Positions 26,930 to 36,071 are shown, numbered from the stretch's first letter. The stretch: DNA of 64,000 nucleotides from Shewanella sp. MTB7 (GCF_027571385.1 NZ_CP085636.1:1364001-1428000); one strand, 5' to 3'. A program made the numbers and translations. Notes: a model not told the origin generated them from the sequence alone.

Positions 26930-28219
26930 ACGAGTTCTCGAGTTAATCGTTCCGTGATGCTGTGGCCTGAGTCGTTACAGACCGATGTTGATAGACACTT
27001 GCTTGAATGTCTAGAGCGTATAGGTTGGCAGTTTCAGACCCACAGTTTAAAGAAAGGCAGCGCGACTTCGGTCGGACTGGCTTTTATTGATCTTGATTCT
27101 CTAGCAGAGTCGAGGGTCGTACTGGAAAAGGAGAAGCACTGTCAATGGATAGTGATCACAGCTCAATCACATCTCAAAGCGGTCGCTAAAGGGCTCTCCT
27201 TAAGCAATGTTTATGATTATCATCATAAACCTGTCGATCTTGATGTTCTTTCAGCCATGATAGGTCATTGTATAGGTATGCAATTGCTCAATACGTCAGA
27301 GCCGGAAGTGCATACAGAAGGGCCGACGAAGTCCCTCAGTCTTCTCTATGAGCTGGCTTGTAAAGTGGCTAAAACTGATGTTACTTTGCTGCTTCAGGGG
27401 CCATCTGGTAGTGGTAAAGAGTATCTGGCCCGTTATATTCACAAAAACTCCGCCCGTCATACGGGGCCTTTTGTCAGTCTAAATTGCGCAGGTATTCAAG
27501 CTTCGTTGGCTCAAGATGAACTCTTCGGCCATGAAAAGGGGGCTTTTACTGGGGCCGAACAGCAGCATATTGGTGCCTTTGAACAAGCTAATGGCGGCAC
27601 CTTGTTGCTCGATGAGATCGGTGATCTTCCCATGGAACTACAGGGGAACTTTTTACAGGTACTCGAAAGTCGACATATCAAACGGGTGGGCAGTAGCGTA
27701 CAGCGGCCGATAGATACCCGTATACTAGCGGCCAGTCATCGTAATCTATTTGAGTTAGTTCAAGAGGGGCACTTTCGCTTAGATCTATATTATCGACTCA
27801 ATGTTATTACCTTAGAGGTGCCTCCCTTGGCTGCTCGTCAAGATGATATATTACCCTTGGCTCGACGTTTCTTATTGGAGTTTGAATCTAACCATCATGT
27901 CTCAAAGCAACTATCGTCTGATGCTGAACAGCAGTTACGTCTGCATTTTTGGCCGGGGAATGTACGTGAGTTGCATAATGTGATCACTCAGGCAGCCATC
28001 TTAGTAGACGGAGATATTATCTACGCAAAAGATATACAGTTCAGTACGCCAAGTGTCAGCGGTTCATCACTTAAAGAGCATTTAGAGCGGGCAGAGGCTG
28101 AACATATTCGCTCGGTGTTATTGTCTTATCAAGGCAATCGTAATAAAGCTGCCTTACAACTAGGGATCTCACGCCATACTTTATATCGACGTATTAAACA
28201 GTTAGAAATTAAAGCTTAA
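26927..28219 (+). CDS. Sigma-54-dependent transcriptional activator
   Basis: A 430-residue enhancer-binding protein. Residues ~1-125 are receiver-like but lack the obvious phospho-aspartate pattern, as in VpsR-type proteins. The AAA+ domain (~140-365) has Walker A GPSGSGKE, GAFTGA for contact with sigma-54 RNA polymerase, and Walker B LLLDEIGDL. A Fis-type HTH ends the protein (NRNKAALQLGISRHTLYRRI). It would activate sigma-54 promoters; targets are unknown, and none is evident next door. Translation may be controlled by the inverted repeat over its start. Confidence 0.9.
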   Translation: MTSSRVNRSVMLWPESLQTDVDRHLLECLERIGWQFQTHSLKKGSATSVGLAFIDLDSLAESRVVLEKEKHCQWIVITAQSHLKAVAKGLSLSNVYDYHHKPVDLDVLSAMIGHCIGMQLLNTSEPEVHTEGPTKSLSLLYELACKVAKTDVTLLLQGPSGSGKEYLARYIHKNSARHTGPFVSLNCAGIQASLAQDELFGHEKGAFTGAEQQHIGAFEQANGGTLLLDEIGDLPMELQGNFLQVLESRHIKRVGSSVQRPIDTRILAASHRNLFELVQEGHFRLDLYYRLNVITLEVPPLAARQDDILPLARRFLLEFESNHHVSKQLSSDAEQQLRLHFWPGNVRELHNVITQAAILVDGDIIYAKDIQFSTPSVSGSSLKEHLERAEAEHIRSVLLSYQGNRNKAALQLGISRHTLYRRIKQLEIKA

Positions 28220-28323
28220 CCTTCCTTCTATTTAATTCTTTATAAAAAAAGTTAATCAGTTAACACTTGTAACTTAGTCCTAGCTTTGGCAGTTTAAATC
28301 AAATCGTTTCGATATCAGTAACC

Positions 28324-28346
28324 CCCCTAGCTAAATCAGCTAGGGG
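28324..28346 (+). terminator. Weak hairpin after the sigma-54 regulator
   Basis: A 9-bp stem (CCCCTAGCT with AGCTAGGGG) with a 5-base loop, followed by TTTA. It is 21 bases before the start of the next gene and may act as a terminator or as a leader hairpin for it. Confidence 0.5.
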
Positions 28347-28367
28347 TTTATCACCTTGGGATAGCTC

Positions 28368-29702
28368 ATGAGAAAGAATAAGAATAGAGAGAGCAAGTCT
28401 AAAGCATTGGGTTTATCTGCCATAGCGTTAGCAGGTATGGCAACGTTGGTGTTAAGCGCACCTGCAATGGCATCAAGTATCACCATTATTCATGCGGGAG
28501 AGTTACTTGTTATCCCGGGCATGAAGCCACGTAAACAGCAAACATTAGTGATTGAATCTGGAACAATTAAAGAGATACGGCCTGGCTATCTTGCCGCCGA
28601 AAAATTTGGTGGTGGCGTTAAACTTATCGATCTTAAAGAGCGTTTTGTGATGCCCGGTTTGATGGATATGCATGTGCATCTTCAGGGTGAGCTAGGGCCT
28701 AAGAATGACAGTGAAAAACTGCGTATGTCAGATGCCGATATAGCGATCCGTAGCGCCTATTTTGCTAAGAAAACCTTGATGGCTGGTTTTACGACAGTAC
28801 GTGATTTAGGTGCTAAACCGGAACAGATTTATGCTTTGCGAGATGGGATAAATAAGGGTTGGGTTGAGGGACCTCGTATTATCGCTTCAGGAGGCGTTTC
28901 TGTTACTGGTGGTCACGGTGACGTGGATGGCATGAGCCCAGATTTGCTAGATAAATATACCTCTAAAACGATTTGTGATGGCCCCTATGATTGTCGTAGT
29001 GCTACTCGACGTGCAATTAAGTTCGGCGCGGATGTGATTAAAATAACATCCACTGGTGGTGTTCTGTCGGATACCAATACAGGCACAGGTCAGCAGATGG
29101 CTGATGATGAACTTAAAGAGATCGTTGATACTGCCCATGGGCTTGGTCGTAAAGTCGCCAGCCATGCCCATGCTACCCAAGGGATTAATGCCGCCTTGCG
29201 TGCTGGGGTCGATAGTATCGAGCACGGTAGCTATGCGGACAAAGAGAGTATCAAGTTATTGAAGAAAAATGGGGCCTATCTGGTGCCGACATTACTTGCA
29301 GGCGACACAGTGGTCAACATGGCTAAAACCTCTGATTTTATGTCAGAGGCGATTAAAGCTAAAGCTAAGCGAGTCGGTGCTGATATGACGGAGAACTTTA
29401 TCGCCGTACATCAGGCGGGTGTAAAGATTGCTTTTGGTACTGACAGTGGCGTATCCCAACATGGCACTAATGCGCGTGAGGCGGTGTTGATGCATCAGGC
29501 TGGAATGTCGAATTCAGACATACTTATATCCGCGACAATTAATGGCGCCGATTTAATCAGTATGTCAGACAGGCTTGGTACGCTTGAAGTCGGAAAGTAC
29601 GCTGATATTATCGCAACGGATATCAGTCCTCTGCAAGAGATTGAAGCCTTGTTAGATGTGGGCTTTGTCATGAAAGGTGGCAAGGTTTATAAGCATAAAT
29701 GA
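28368..29702 (+). CDS. Exported metal-dependent amidohydrolase (Xaa-Pro/Xaa-Arg dipeptidase-like)
   Basis: A 444-residue protein of the amidohydrolase superfamily, imidazolonepropionase/prolidase-like subgroup. An N-terminal signal sequence (ending APAMAS) implies export. MPGLMDMHVHL carries the first metal ligands, followed by a lysine in FGADVIKITSTGG, SHAHATQG, SIEHGS and FGTDSGVSQHG with the catalytic aspartate. It probably hydrolyses short peptides or cyclic amides in the periplasm. The substrate cannot be fixed from sequence. The start ATG is chosen from frame and signal peptide; no strong ribosome-binding site is seen. Confidence 0.87.
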   Translation: MRKNKNRESKSKALGLSAIALAGMATLVLSAPAMASSITIIHAGELLVIPGMKPRKQQTLVIESGTIKEIRPGYLAAEKFGGGVKLIDLKERFVMPGLMDMHVHLQGELGPKNDSEKLRMSDADIAIRSAYFAKKTLMAGFTTVRDLGAKPEQIYALRDGINKGWVEGPRIIASGGVSVTGGHGDVDGMSPDLLDKYTSKTICDGPYDCRSATRRAIKFGADVIKITSTGGVLSDTNTGTGQQMADDELKEIVDTAHGLGRKVASHAHATQGINAALRAGVDSIEHGSYADKESIKLLKKNGAYLVPTLLAGDTVVNMAKTSDFMSEAIKAKAKRVGADMTENFIAVHQAGVKIAFGTDSGVSQHGTNAREAVLMHQAGMSNSDILISATINGADLISMSDRLGTLEVGKYADIIATDISPLQEIEALLDVGFVMKGGKVYKHK

Positions 29703-29767
29703 TCATGTGAAGCTTAATGATTGCTAATTTAGAGCGCTTGTTAGCGCTCTATGCTTTTGGCCTGATC

Positions 29768-30244
29768 TTAAGCCTCAATCACAAAGTCACCCTGCATAAT
29801 TGCCCAGTGACCAGGAAAAGAGCAGAAAAACTTATACGCTTCAGATGGAGACATTCCTTCGGTGCTAAAAGTGATGCTGGTTGAATCCCCACCGCCTACT
29901 ATTTCAGTATGAGCGATAACACGTTTATCGTCCTGTTTCACATAGCTTTGTACAGCACCAGCTCCCATGCCCTCATTTGCTACGGCTGACATATCTGTAC
30001 TTTTGGTTAATACCCAATTGTGACCCATGGCTGCTTTAGGCAGTTGACCTGCGTGGGTTAAGGTCAGCGTTACCTCTTTGCAGCTGGCTGGAATGCTAAG
30101 TGCTTTAACATCAAACTGCATCATGTCATTAGCACTGATAGCGAGCTCACACTCATTAGCATTGGCTATAGCACTAAATGACAAGCTAAATAGTGCACTG
30201 AAACCAAGTATACCCACTGTACACATAGACTTTAGATGATTCAT
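29768..30244 (-). CDS. azu: Azurin
   Basis: A 158-residue precursor of a periplasmic type 1 blue copper protein. The signal peptide (~30 residues, ending NANA) is followed by ECELAISANDMMQFD, typical of mature azurin. Copper ligands are visible: His in GHNWV, then Cys, His and Met in FFCSFPGHWAIMQG. It passes electrons in the periplasm. Start is ATG 30244, with GAAG 7 bases before it; the in-frame GTG at 30256 is less likely. Confidence 0.95.
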   Translation of the reverse strand: MNHLKSMCTVGILGFSALFSLSFSAIANANECELAISANDMMQFDVKALSIPASCKEVTLTLTHAGQLPKAAMGHNWVLTKSTDMSAVANEGMGAGAVQSYVKQDDKRVIAHTEIVGGGDSTSITFSTEGMSPSEAYKFFCSFPGHWAIMQGDFVIEA

Positions 30245-30484
30245 TGAAATCTTCACTTTGAAATCCTTTTTGATTTACACCGATTGGTATAGATTAAACA
30301 CGGCGCTATCATAGTAAAATTAAATCTTAATGAGAATTGTTATTACTTAAGTTGTGAGGGGATAATATACTTATATTCTTTATGGCAAGCAGATAAATAT
30401 AGGAAATTTCATCAAGGTTAATAACTTACGGATAGTTTTATGTGAGGCTAAGTCATCAATAATTTACAATTGCAAGGAGGCTAT

Positions 30485-31021
30485 ATGAAACAGAATCATC
30501 TGCAATCACTGCTACTCGTTAGTGGTTTCCTCGTTAGTTTTAACCTGTTTGCCGATGAACATTCTCGTCGTGCAGATGTTGAGCGGTTGCTTATTGAAAT
30601 GAAAACAGAGTCCATGATGGACACCATGTATGATCAGGTTGAGTTGATGATGAAAAACATGAAGTCCCAACTAAAGGTGAAAGAGTCTAAACAGGAGCGT
30701 GAGATGTTTGCGGCTTTCTTAGCTAGAAGCACGGAGATCATGCGTCAAGAGATGGGGTGGGAAACATTAAAAAAACCTATGATAGATATTTACGTCAAGC
30801 ACTACTCAGATAAAGAGATAACCGATATGCTGGCGTTTTATCGAAGTGAATCTGGCCGAACTATGGTAGCAAAAATGCCAGTGGTGATGCAGGAATCTAT
30901 GATGGTGACTCAAAGTTTAGCTCAGCCTATGCTACAAAAAATGCAACAACTCTCTTTCGAATTTAATCAAGAATTACAGGTTTACAGAGATGCGAATACC
31001 AGTGAAAACGTCGCTGATTAA
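30485..31021 (+). CDS. DUF2059 domain periplasmic protein
   Basis: A 178-residue protein with a signal peptide (MKQNHLQSLLLVSGFLVSFNLFA). The mature part is helical and Met-rich with the DUF2059 pattern PMIDIYVKHYSDKEITDMLAFYRSESG. Function is not known. ATG 30485 is chosen because AAGGAGG lies at 30474-30480; the TTG at 30470 is upstream of that site. Confidence 0.88.
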   Translation: MKQNHLQSLLLVSGFLVSFNLFADEHSRRADVERLLIEMKTESMMDTMYDQVELMMKNMKSQLKVKESKQEREMFAAFLARSTEIMRQEMGWETLKKPMIDIYVKHYSDKEITDMLAFYRSESGRTMVAKMPVVMQESMMVTQSLAQPMLQKMQQLSFEFNQELQVYRDANTSENVAD

Positions 31022-31183
31022 GTGTAAACAATTTAAATGATGTAGTATCGGCGCTTGTACTTTAGCATTGTGTGATGTAAGTATTTACTTTAAGGGAGTG
31101 ATAGCTCCTCTAGAGTCCTGATAACAATTGGGTCATAGCTTCAAAACAATGATTAACATAGGGTGTAAATAACAAGGAATAAT

Positions 31184-31531
31184 ATGGAATATTTTATTGG
31201 TGGTTTAAAAAAGTATGCAGATTTTACCGGCCGTGCTCGTCGTAAAGAATTTTGGATGTATACCCTGTTTTATCTGATTTTTTATGTTCTGGCAGCGGTG
31301 ATTGATGTTGCCTTAGGTACCATGATATTTGCAGGTATATATGCTTTAGTTTTGCTTATCCCGACTATTGCCATTTCAGCTCGTCGGTTGCATGATACTG
31401 GTCGTTCTGGTTGGTGGCAGTTGATTGGTTTGATTCCGCTTATAGGTGCAATCGTACTGTTGATCTTTTATGTGCAGGATAGCCTTGGTGAGAACGAATA
31501 TGGTCCAAACCCTAAGGTTGTAGAAGCTTAA
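31184..31531 (+). CDS. DUF805 membrane protein (YhaH-like)
   Basis: A 115-residue protein with the DUF805 hallmarks: YADFTGRARRKEFWMY near the start, AISARRLHDTGRSGWWQL in the middle, and QDSLGENEYGPNP at the end. Three or four hydrophobic segments place it in the inner membrane. No function is established for the family. An AAGGAA lies before the ATG. A terminator follows. Confidence 0.93.
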   Translation: MEYFIGGLKKYADFTGRARRKEFWMYTLFYLIFYVLAAVIDVALGTMIFAGIYALVLLIPTIAISARRLHDTGRSGWWQLIGLIPLIGAIVLLIFYVQDSLGENEYGPNPKVVEA

Positions 31532-31542
31532 TTATTTGATTA

Positions 31543-31570
31543 AGGGGGACCTTGGTCTCCTTGTTTTTTT
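31543..31570 (+). terminator. Terminator of the DUF805 gene
   Basis: A GC-rich 6-7 bp stem (GGGGAC with GTCTCC, one G-T pair) with a short loop, followed by TTGTTTTTTT. Confidence 0.75.
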
Positions 31571-31628
31571 ATTTATGATTGGCTTAGCGCTTAGGGTGTC
31601 AAATTTAGCACTGATTCTCCAGATACAG

Positions 31629-31650
31629 AAAAAGAGCAGCGCGGCTCCTT
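31629..31650 (-). terminator. Terminator of the BlaI/M56 operon
   Basis: On the minus strand AAGGAGC pairs with GCTCTTT (one G-T pair) and is followed by TTTTT-like sequence. It lies about 37 bases after the M56 gene stop. Confidence 0.65.
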
Positions 31651-31686
31651 TCCAACTTTCTATTTTAGCCTAGTCTGGCTGTAATA

Positions 31687-32862
31687 TTAGACGCTCTTAT
31701 TCGCTGTCACCTTGATGCGTTCAACATCTGCTGCGGGTTCATCAATGATGAAATCTAATTGTACCTGTACACTTTTTTCACCTTGCTTGGATTTTTTATA
31801 GGTCCACTGTTTTAGCGCTTTAACAGCTTGTTTGTCGAATACGCCTTTGGGAGAGGATTTGATCACTAACACATTGGATACAACGCCAGACTTTTTGATA
31901 TCAAATTCAAGTTGCACAAAACCATTTTGATTGGCGTTAACCGCAGCTTTTGGGTATTTAGGCTCGACACGTGTCAACGGGTAAATAGGTTGTTTTTTTG
32001 CAGCATGGGCTGAGTCATTATGATCTCCTGCTTGAACTTGCTGGTTCAACATTAAACTGGCAAAGCCCAAACCGAGTGTAAGGCCAACAATTGCGAGTGT
32101 ACTTTTTCCATGTTGCTTTTTCATCTGTAAAATCCTCTCTTTTAGTATGTGTTTGTTTCCGTAGTGGGTGTGAAGCATGCCGATATGGGCTTGCTGTGAG
32201 TAGGTCAGCAGTGCACGACTGTAGGCAATCTTTTCATTGGTACTCATCGATGCGGTGATTTGAGCATCGCAAGCCAGTTCCTGATCGTCGCGAAAACGGC
32301 GGTAAGCGATAATGTTAAGTGCAATATCCCCTCTATGATGGTGATACTGCTCATGTTCAATAACCGCAGCTTGTTGGTTGACTGTGAGTAGTTCAAAGCC
32401 AAGGGGCACGATAATGTTAGGACGACGCAGACCCACTAACATAGGTGAATGGATCTCGCGATGCTGAATGATGGGGAGTCGGGCTTCTGGCATCACAAAC
32501 GGAGAACTATGGGCGATTAAGTGTTTCAATTTTATTGCCTGTAAGCCAATAACAAGCAGCATCACAATGAGCCCAATAGACCAGATTGCCAGTAGAGTAG
32601 ATGCAGATAAAAATAGCTCACTATCTGCTAAGGTTTTGTCTGCCAGTACCCGATAATGCTCAAGTTGTATTATGCGCGAGTTTGACAGAAGGTTTGGCAC
32701 TAAGTGGATGATAGCGGAGCTTATTAGTAACATGGGCACCACGAGCCAGAGTGCGTAGGTGTGGTGTGCGCCAAGATGTTTTAAAATCTGTTTGTGGCTG
32801 ATAAGTAAGATGACAGCTATTAAGCTGATGAGTATGGTTTGTTCCATTAACCAGTTAAGCAT
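31687..32862 (-). CDS. M56/BlaR1-like metallopeptidase with TonB-like C-terminus
   Basis: A 391-residue protein. The membrane part at ~1-230 has the zinc motif HEQYH (170-174) and DQELACD (193-199), as in M56/BlaR1 proteases. The last ~90 residues are a TonB-type domain (YPKAAVNANQNGFVQLEFDI), a common alternative to the penicillin-sensing domain. In this family the peptidase releases a BlaI-type repressor. The distance between the zinc motif and RFRDDQELACD is about 16 residues shorter than in familiar members, and the expected membrane helix is missing, so the protein may be non-functional. Its start overlaps the blaI-like stop by one base. Confidence 0.83.
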   Translation of the reverse strand: MLNWLMEQTILISLIAVILLISHKQILKHLGAHHTYALWLVVPMLLISSAIIHLVPNLLSNSRIIQLEHYRVLADKTLADSELFLSASTLLAIWSIGLIVMLLVIGLQAIKLKHLIAHSSPFVMPEARLPIIQHREIHSPMLVGLRRPNIIVPLGFELLTVNQQAAVIEHEQYHHHRGDIALNIIAYRRFRDDQELACDAQITASMSTNEKIAYSRALLTYSQQAHIGMLHTHYGNKHILKERILQMKKQHGKSTLAIVGLTLGLGFASLMLNQQVQAGDHNDSAHAAKKQPIYPLTRVEPKYPKAAVNANQNGFVQLEFDIKKSGVVSNVLVIKSSPKGVFDKQAVKALKQWTYKKSKQGEKSVQVQLDFIIDEPAADVERIKVTANKSV

Positions 32863-33236
32863 TAGCGCTTCTCCTCTTCCCAGTTATCGATAAGTTGCTT
32901 TAGCTCGGCAATGTCATCTGAACTCAACTTATTCTCTTTGGCAAAACCTGCGACCAAGGGCGTGAGCTTGCCTGAAAAGACTCTCTCGATGAAAGATTGA
33001 CTCTCTTTTAGTTGATATTCACTTTGGTCGATAAGTGGATAGTAACGATAAGAACGTCCTTGCTTCTCAAATCCAATCGCCTCTTTTTTAACTAAACGAT
33101 TGAGTAAAGTTTTGACCGTTTTCTTATGCCATTGGTTGCTCATCGCTAATTGCTCAACAACTTCAGACGAGCCCAAAGGGGATGAACGCCAGAGCAGGTT
33201 AAGCACTGCTAGTTCAGAGTTACTGATCTCTTTCAT
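32862..33236 (-). CDS. BlaI/MecI/CopY-family repressor
   Basis: A 124-residue winged-helix repressor (ISNSELAVLNLLWRSSPLGSSEVVEQL, KKTVKTLLNRLVKKEAIGFEK). The family binds GTAATC-like palindromes as dimers and is cleaved when the partner M56 protease is activated. Two such palindromes lie 34-76 bases upstream. AGGAAG precedes the ATG. It is the first gene of the two-gene operon. Confidence 0.92.
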   Translation of the reverse strand: MKEISNSELAVLNLLWRSSPLGSSEVVEQLAMSNQWHKKTVKTLLNRLVKKEAIGFEKQGRSYRYYPLIDQSEYQLKESQSFIERVFSGKLTPLVAGFAKENKLSSDDIAELKQLIDNWEEEKR

Positions 33237-33269
33237 GTCACTTCCTTAAACACGTTTACACCAGTTTAA

Positions 33270-33312
33270 GATTACGAGTGTAATCCTGAGTTATAAGATT
33301 ACATGTGTAATC
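33270..33312. promoter_or_regulatory. Two BlaI-type operator palindromes
   Basis: GATTACGAGTGTAATC (33270-33285) and GATTACATGTGTAATC (33297-33312) are 6-4-6 palindromes with identical arms, 27 bp from centre to centre. The spacing places them on nearly the same DNA face. They lie just upstream of the BlaI-like gene, matching autoregulation known in this family. Confidence 0.8.
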
Positions 33313-33439
33313 CTATAACTCAAGTGTTTTATTTAACACATAGCTAAAAATTGTAACCAATGACTTTGTCTCGGCTTTATACCAATTCAACTAATTGGGA
33401 AGTAGCGTTTTATAAGAATGAAAATGACATGTATTTGCT

Positions 33440-33540
33440 GCATCAATCAATCCGTGGTGAAGCCCTTAACCTTGATTCGCCACCGCTAGGATCTGAACGT
33501 TGCCGTGAGTTCATGGCGACCATGAGCCCTCACGGATTGA
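33440..33540. other. Structured intergenic segment with nested inverted repeats
   Basis: CAATCCGTG near 33447 pairs with CACGGATTG near 33531, and TCATGG-CGA-CCATGA lies inside at about 33513-33527. A 62-codon frame overlaps it (33360-33548) but has no ribosome-binding site or recognisable domain, so a non-coding element or repeat remnant is more likely. Confidence 0.35.
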
Positions 33541-33635
33541 GTCATTAGTCTTGAATTTGTTTATTAAAAATAGTTCTGGTCGATCTTTTTCTTATATCGA
33601 TTGATTTTAGGTTAATATCTTGTCAATCAAAAGTT

Positions 33636-33664
33636 AGACTTTTATCTGTGTAGACGTCTATAAT
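33636..33664 (+). promoter_or_regulatory. MetJ-like boxes overlapping the btuB promoter
   Basis: AGACGTCT at 33652-33659 is a perfect met box, inside the 10-bp palindrome TAGACGTCTA. In 8-base register upstream are ATCTGTGT (4/8) and AGACTTTT (6/8) at 33644 and 33636. The perfect box ends in a TATAAT -10 hexamer at 33659-33664, so binding would block RNA polymerase. Confidence 0.6.
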
Positions 33665-33749
33665 GCCGCGCTCACTTTTCTGTATTAGCAGTAGGTGGGC
33701 GAGTCAATCTTTTGTGGTGCCTGAATTTACCCCTTAGACTTAATGTTAA

Positions 33750-33934
33750 AGTTCAGATTTTTATAGGGGAGAGTAAGGATAATCGGGAAGCCTGTGAAAA
33801 TCTGGCACTGCCCCCGCAACGGTGAAAGGTGAAAGTTAGCCGCGTTTATCTGTGAAAGAAGCGCAATAACCCCTAACTTGCACAGAGAGTCTTAATGGAT
33901 ACTCTGTATAGCCTAAGTCCGGAGACCGGCCCAT
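33750..33934 (+). promoter_or_regulatory. Cobalamin riboswitch
   Basis: A clear B12 aptamer: GGGAAGCCTGTGAAAATC, then CTGGCACTGCCCCCGCAAC (the B12 box core and the long conserved CCCGCAACGG), and at the end AAGTCCGGAGACCGGCC. The variable arm lies between. It sits 125 bases before the btuB start and should lower btuB expression when adenosylcobalamin is plentiful. Ends are approximate. Confidence 0.95.
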
Positions 33935-34058
33935 TAGATGATTTTGAGATTTCGGCGGGCAGATCTCGAGATGCGATAGAGCGCCTAATATACTTGGGCT
34001 GAACTCATACTAGTCGTGACGTTTTTGCCCCGTTTTCCTTTCAGGAGTTAAAGGTAAA

Positions 34059-36071
34059 ATGGGTACATTATTAAATAGAAAGTTAAGTAAAGAGTCGAAT
34101 AAAGATCCAATCAAATTATCAAGAGTTGCAGTGCTTGTCGGCAGTGCTCTGACCTTACCGTTTGCATCCACGGTCTCAGCTACTGAAGTCGAAGAGTCAA
34201 AACAACTAAACCGTATCGATGAAGTGATCACTGTGATTGGCCGCAGTGAAAATACCCCACTGAACATCGCTGCAAATGTGAATATTATTGATGCTGCACA
34301 AATCGAAATGAGTGGCGCAGTCACTTTAACTGAAGTTTTACGCGGTCAGAGTGGCATTCAGATCTCAGATTCAAATTCAGGCGCTGTGTTTTCTTTGCGC
34401 GGGTTTAGTTCAGATCAAGCGGCTAATAACACGCTGATTTTGATCGATGGACGTCGTTTGAATAATATGGACATTGCTGCGCCTAGTATCAATGCCATTC
34501 CACTTAATCAAATCGAACGTGTGGAGATCATGTCTGGCAGTGCGGGTGTGCTTTATGGCGATCAAGCGGTGGGTGGTGTGATTAACATTATTACTAAAGC
34601 CCCTGATGCGAGCGGTGGCAGTATTCAACTTTCTGGTGGTAGTTTCGATACCTATGAAGGAAGGGGAGACGTCTCTGGTGCCATTAATGACACTTGGCGT
34701 TACTATGGGGCAGCGAGTTATAACCGAAGTGACAACTACCGTGCGCATAATGCCAATGAAACCAGCTCTGTATTGGGTCGACTAGAATATCAAACAAGTA
34801 AAAATAACTTTTTTGTTGAAACAAGTTATTACGATAACGAGAGAGAGCTTGCTGGATCACTCACAAAAGAGGAATTTGAAAACAACCCTCGTCAAGCAAG
34901 CAAGTTATACCCAGATGATAAGCAACATGAAATGACTACAGCTGTCAGAATGGGCTACCGCAGTCAGCTAAATTCACAATGGCTAATATCGGCGGATATG
35001 AATTATTCCGATACCGACGTTAATTCTGTCAGCTATGGAAGTGCAGGTAAAATTAACCGTTCCTTGTTTGAATTTAGTCCAAAAGCTATCGCTAAATTTA
35101 CAACAAATAATGGTGACATTAATATCATTTTCGGCGCAGATATTAGTAAAGGCGACGCAGATTATGCGCTTAGTTATATCAACCGAGATAACACTCAGAC
35201 TTTAGCCAGTGTGTATCTGCAGGCAGATGTCCCTCTCACTTCGACATTGAGCTATGTTGTTGGTGGTCGTTATAGTGATATTAAAGACGATCTTACTGAC
35301 GCAGATAAATACCCCGCTGGCGTTGAGTTAAATAACGATGCTACCGCCTTTGAGCTTGGTTTCAATTATCGTCCAAGCCGAGCGCATCGAATGTATATTC
35401 GTGCCGATGATAACTTTCGCTTTGCTAAGGTCGATGAGCAGGCATTTACACCTTATGATGTGATTGGCTTGAAACCACAAACGGGTCGTTCCTATGAAGC
35501 CGGTTGGGATTGGACACCAAATTCTCACTCATTACGCATAAGTGCCTATCGTTTAGATCTTGAAGATGAAATTTTTTACGATTCTAATGCCAATCCTCCG
35601 GTTGAAGGTAGCTGGCCTGGCGCTAACGTAAATGCCGATTCTTCACGTCGTTATGGTGCGAGTTTAGATTGGGACTGGCAACTGACTCAATCTGCTCAAT
35701 TAGGCCTTGAGTATAATTACATTGATGCGAAATATACCGAAGGTGTCAATGATGGTAAATATCTGTCTTGGGTAGCCCAAAATACAGGTAGTGGTTATGT
35801 CAGTGTCGACTTTAGTCAAGATTGGCAAGTATATGCCGAGGTTGTTTATACCGGTTCTCGTTATGAAGGTGGCGATTCTAGTAACGTTAATCCAAAGATA
35901 GAAGCTTATTGGCTATCAAATCTAGCTGTTAATTATACCCGTGATAATTGGCTAGCCAGTATTCGTGTCGATAACCTGCTTGATGAACAATATGCCAGTG
36001 CGGTTTACTACGGTGGGTACTATTCTGGAACTGGTCGCGCGGTACGTTTGACTGCAAGTTATCGTTTCTAA
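34059..36071 (+). CDS. btuB: TonB-dependent vitamin B12 receptor (BtuB-like)
   Basis: A 670-residue outer-membrane receptor. An N-terminal signal region ends near VSATEVEESK, and a TonB box DEVITVIG follows. The plug domain is typical (AQIEMSGAVTLTEVLRGQSGI, FSLRGF, LILIDGRRLNN, VEIMSGSAGVLYGDQAVGGVINI), and a beta-barrel ends with ASYRF. The cobalamin riboswitch directly upstream makes B12 or a corrinoid the expected ligand. It is somewhat longer than E. coli BtuB (614 residues). A MetJ-like box over its promoter suggests methionine control as well. A terminator follows. Confidence 0.92.
   Translation: MGTLLNRKLSKESNKDPIKLSRVAVLVGSALTLPFASTVSATEVEESKQLNRIDEVITVIGRSENTPLNIAANVNIIDAAQIEMSGAVTLTEVLRGQSGIQISDSNSGAVFSLRGFSSDQAANNTLILIDGRRLNNMDIAAPSINAIPLNQIERVEIMSGSAGVLYGDQAVGGVINIITKAPDASGGSIQLSGGSFDTYEGRGDVSGAINDTWRYYGAASYNRSDNYRAHNANETSSVLGRLEYQTSKNNFFVETSYYDNERELAGSLTKEEFENNPRQASKLYPDDKQHEMTTAVRMGYRSQLNSQWLISADMNYSDTDVNSVSYGSAGKINRSLFEFSPKAIAKFTTNNGDINIIFGADISKGDADYALSYINRDNTQTLASVYLQADVPLTSTLSYVVGGRYSDIKDDLTDADKYPAGVELNNDATAFELGFNYRPSRAHRMYIRADDNFRFAKVDEQAFTPYDVIGLKPQTGRSYEAGWDWTPNSHSLRISAYRLDLEDEIFYDSNANPPVEGSWPGANVNADSSRRYGASLDWDWQLTQSAQLGLEYNYIDAKYTEGVNDGKYLSWVAQNTGSGYVSVDFSQDWQVYAEVVYTGSRYEGGDSSNVNPKIEAYWLSNLAVNYTRDNWLASIRVDNLLDEQYASAVYYGGYYSGTGRAVRLTASYRF

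Noticed and set aside
30277..30297. Resemblance to the MITE end (CCGATTGGTATAG) upstream of azurin
   Set aside because: Only a short partial match on one side; no second end found nearby.
33360..33548. 62-codon frame in the gap before btuB
   Set aside because: No ribosome-binding site, no recognisable domain, and it overlaps inverted repeats.
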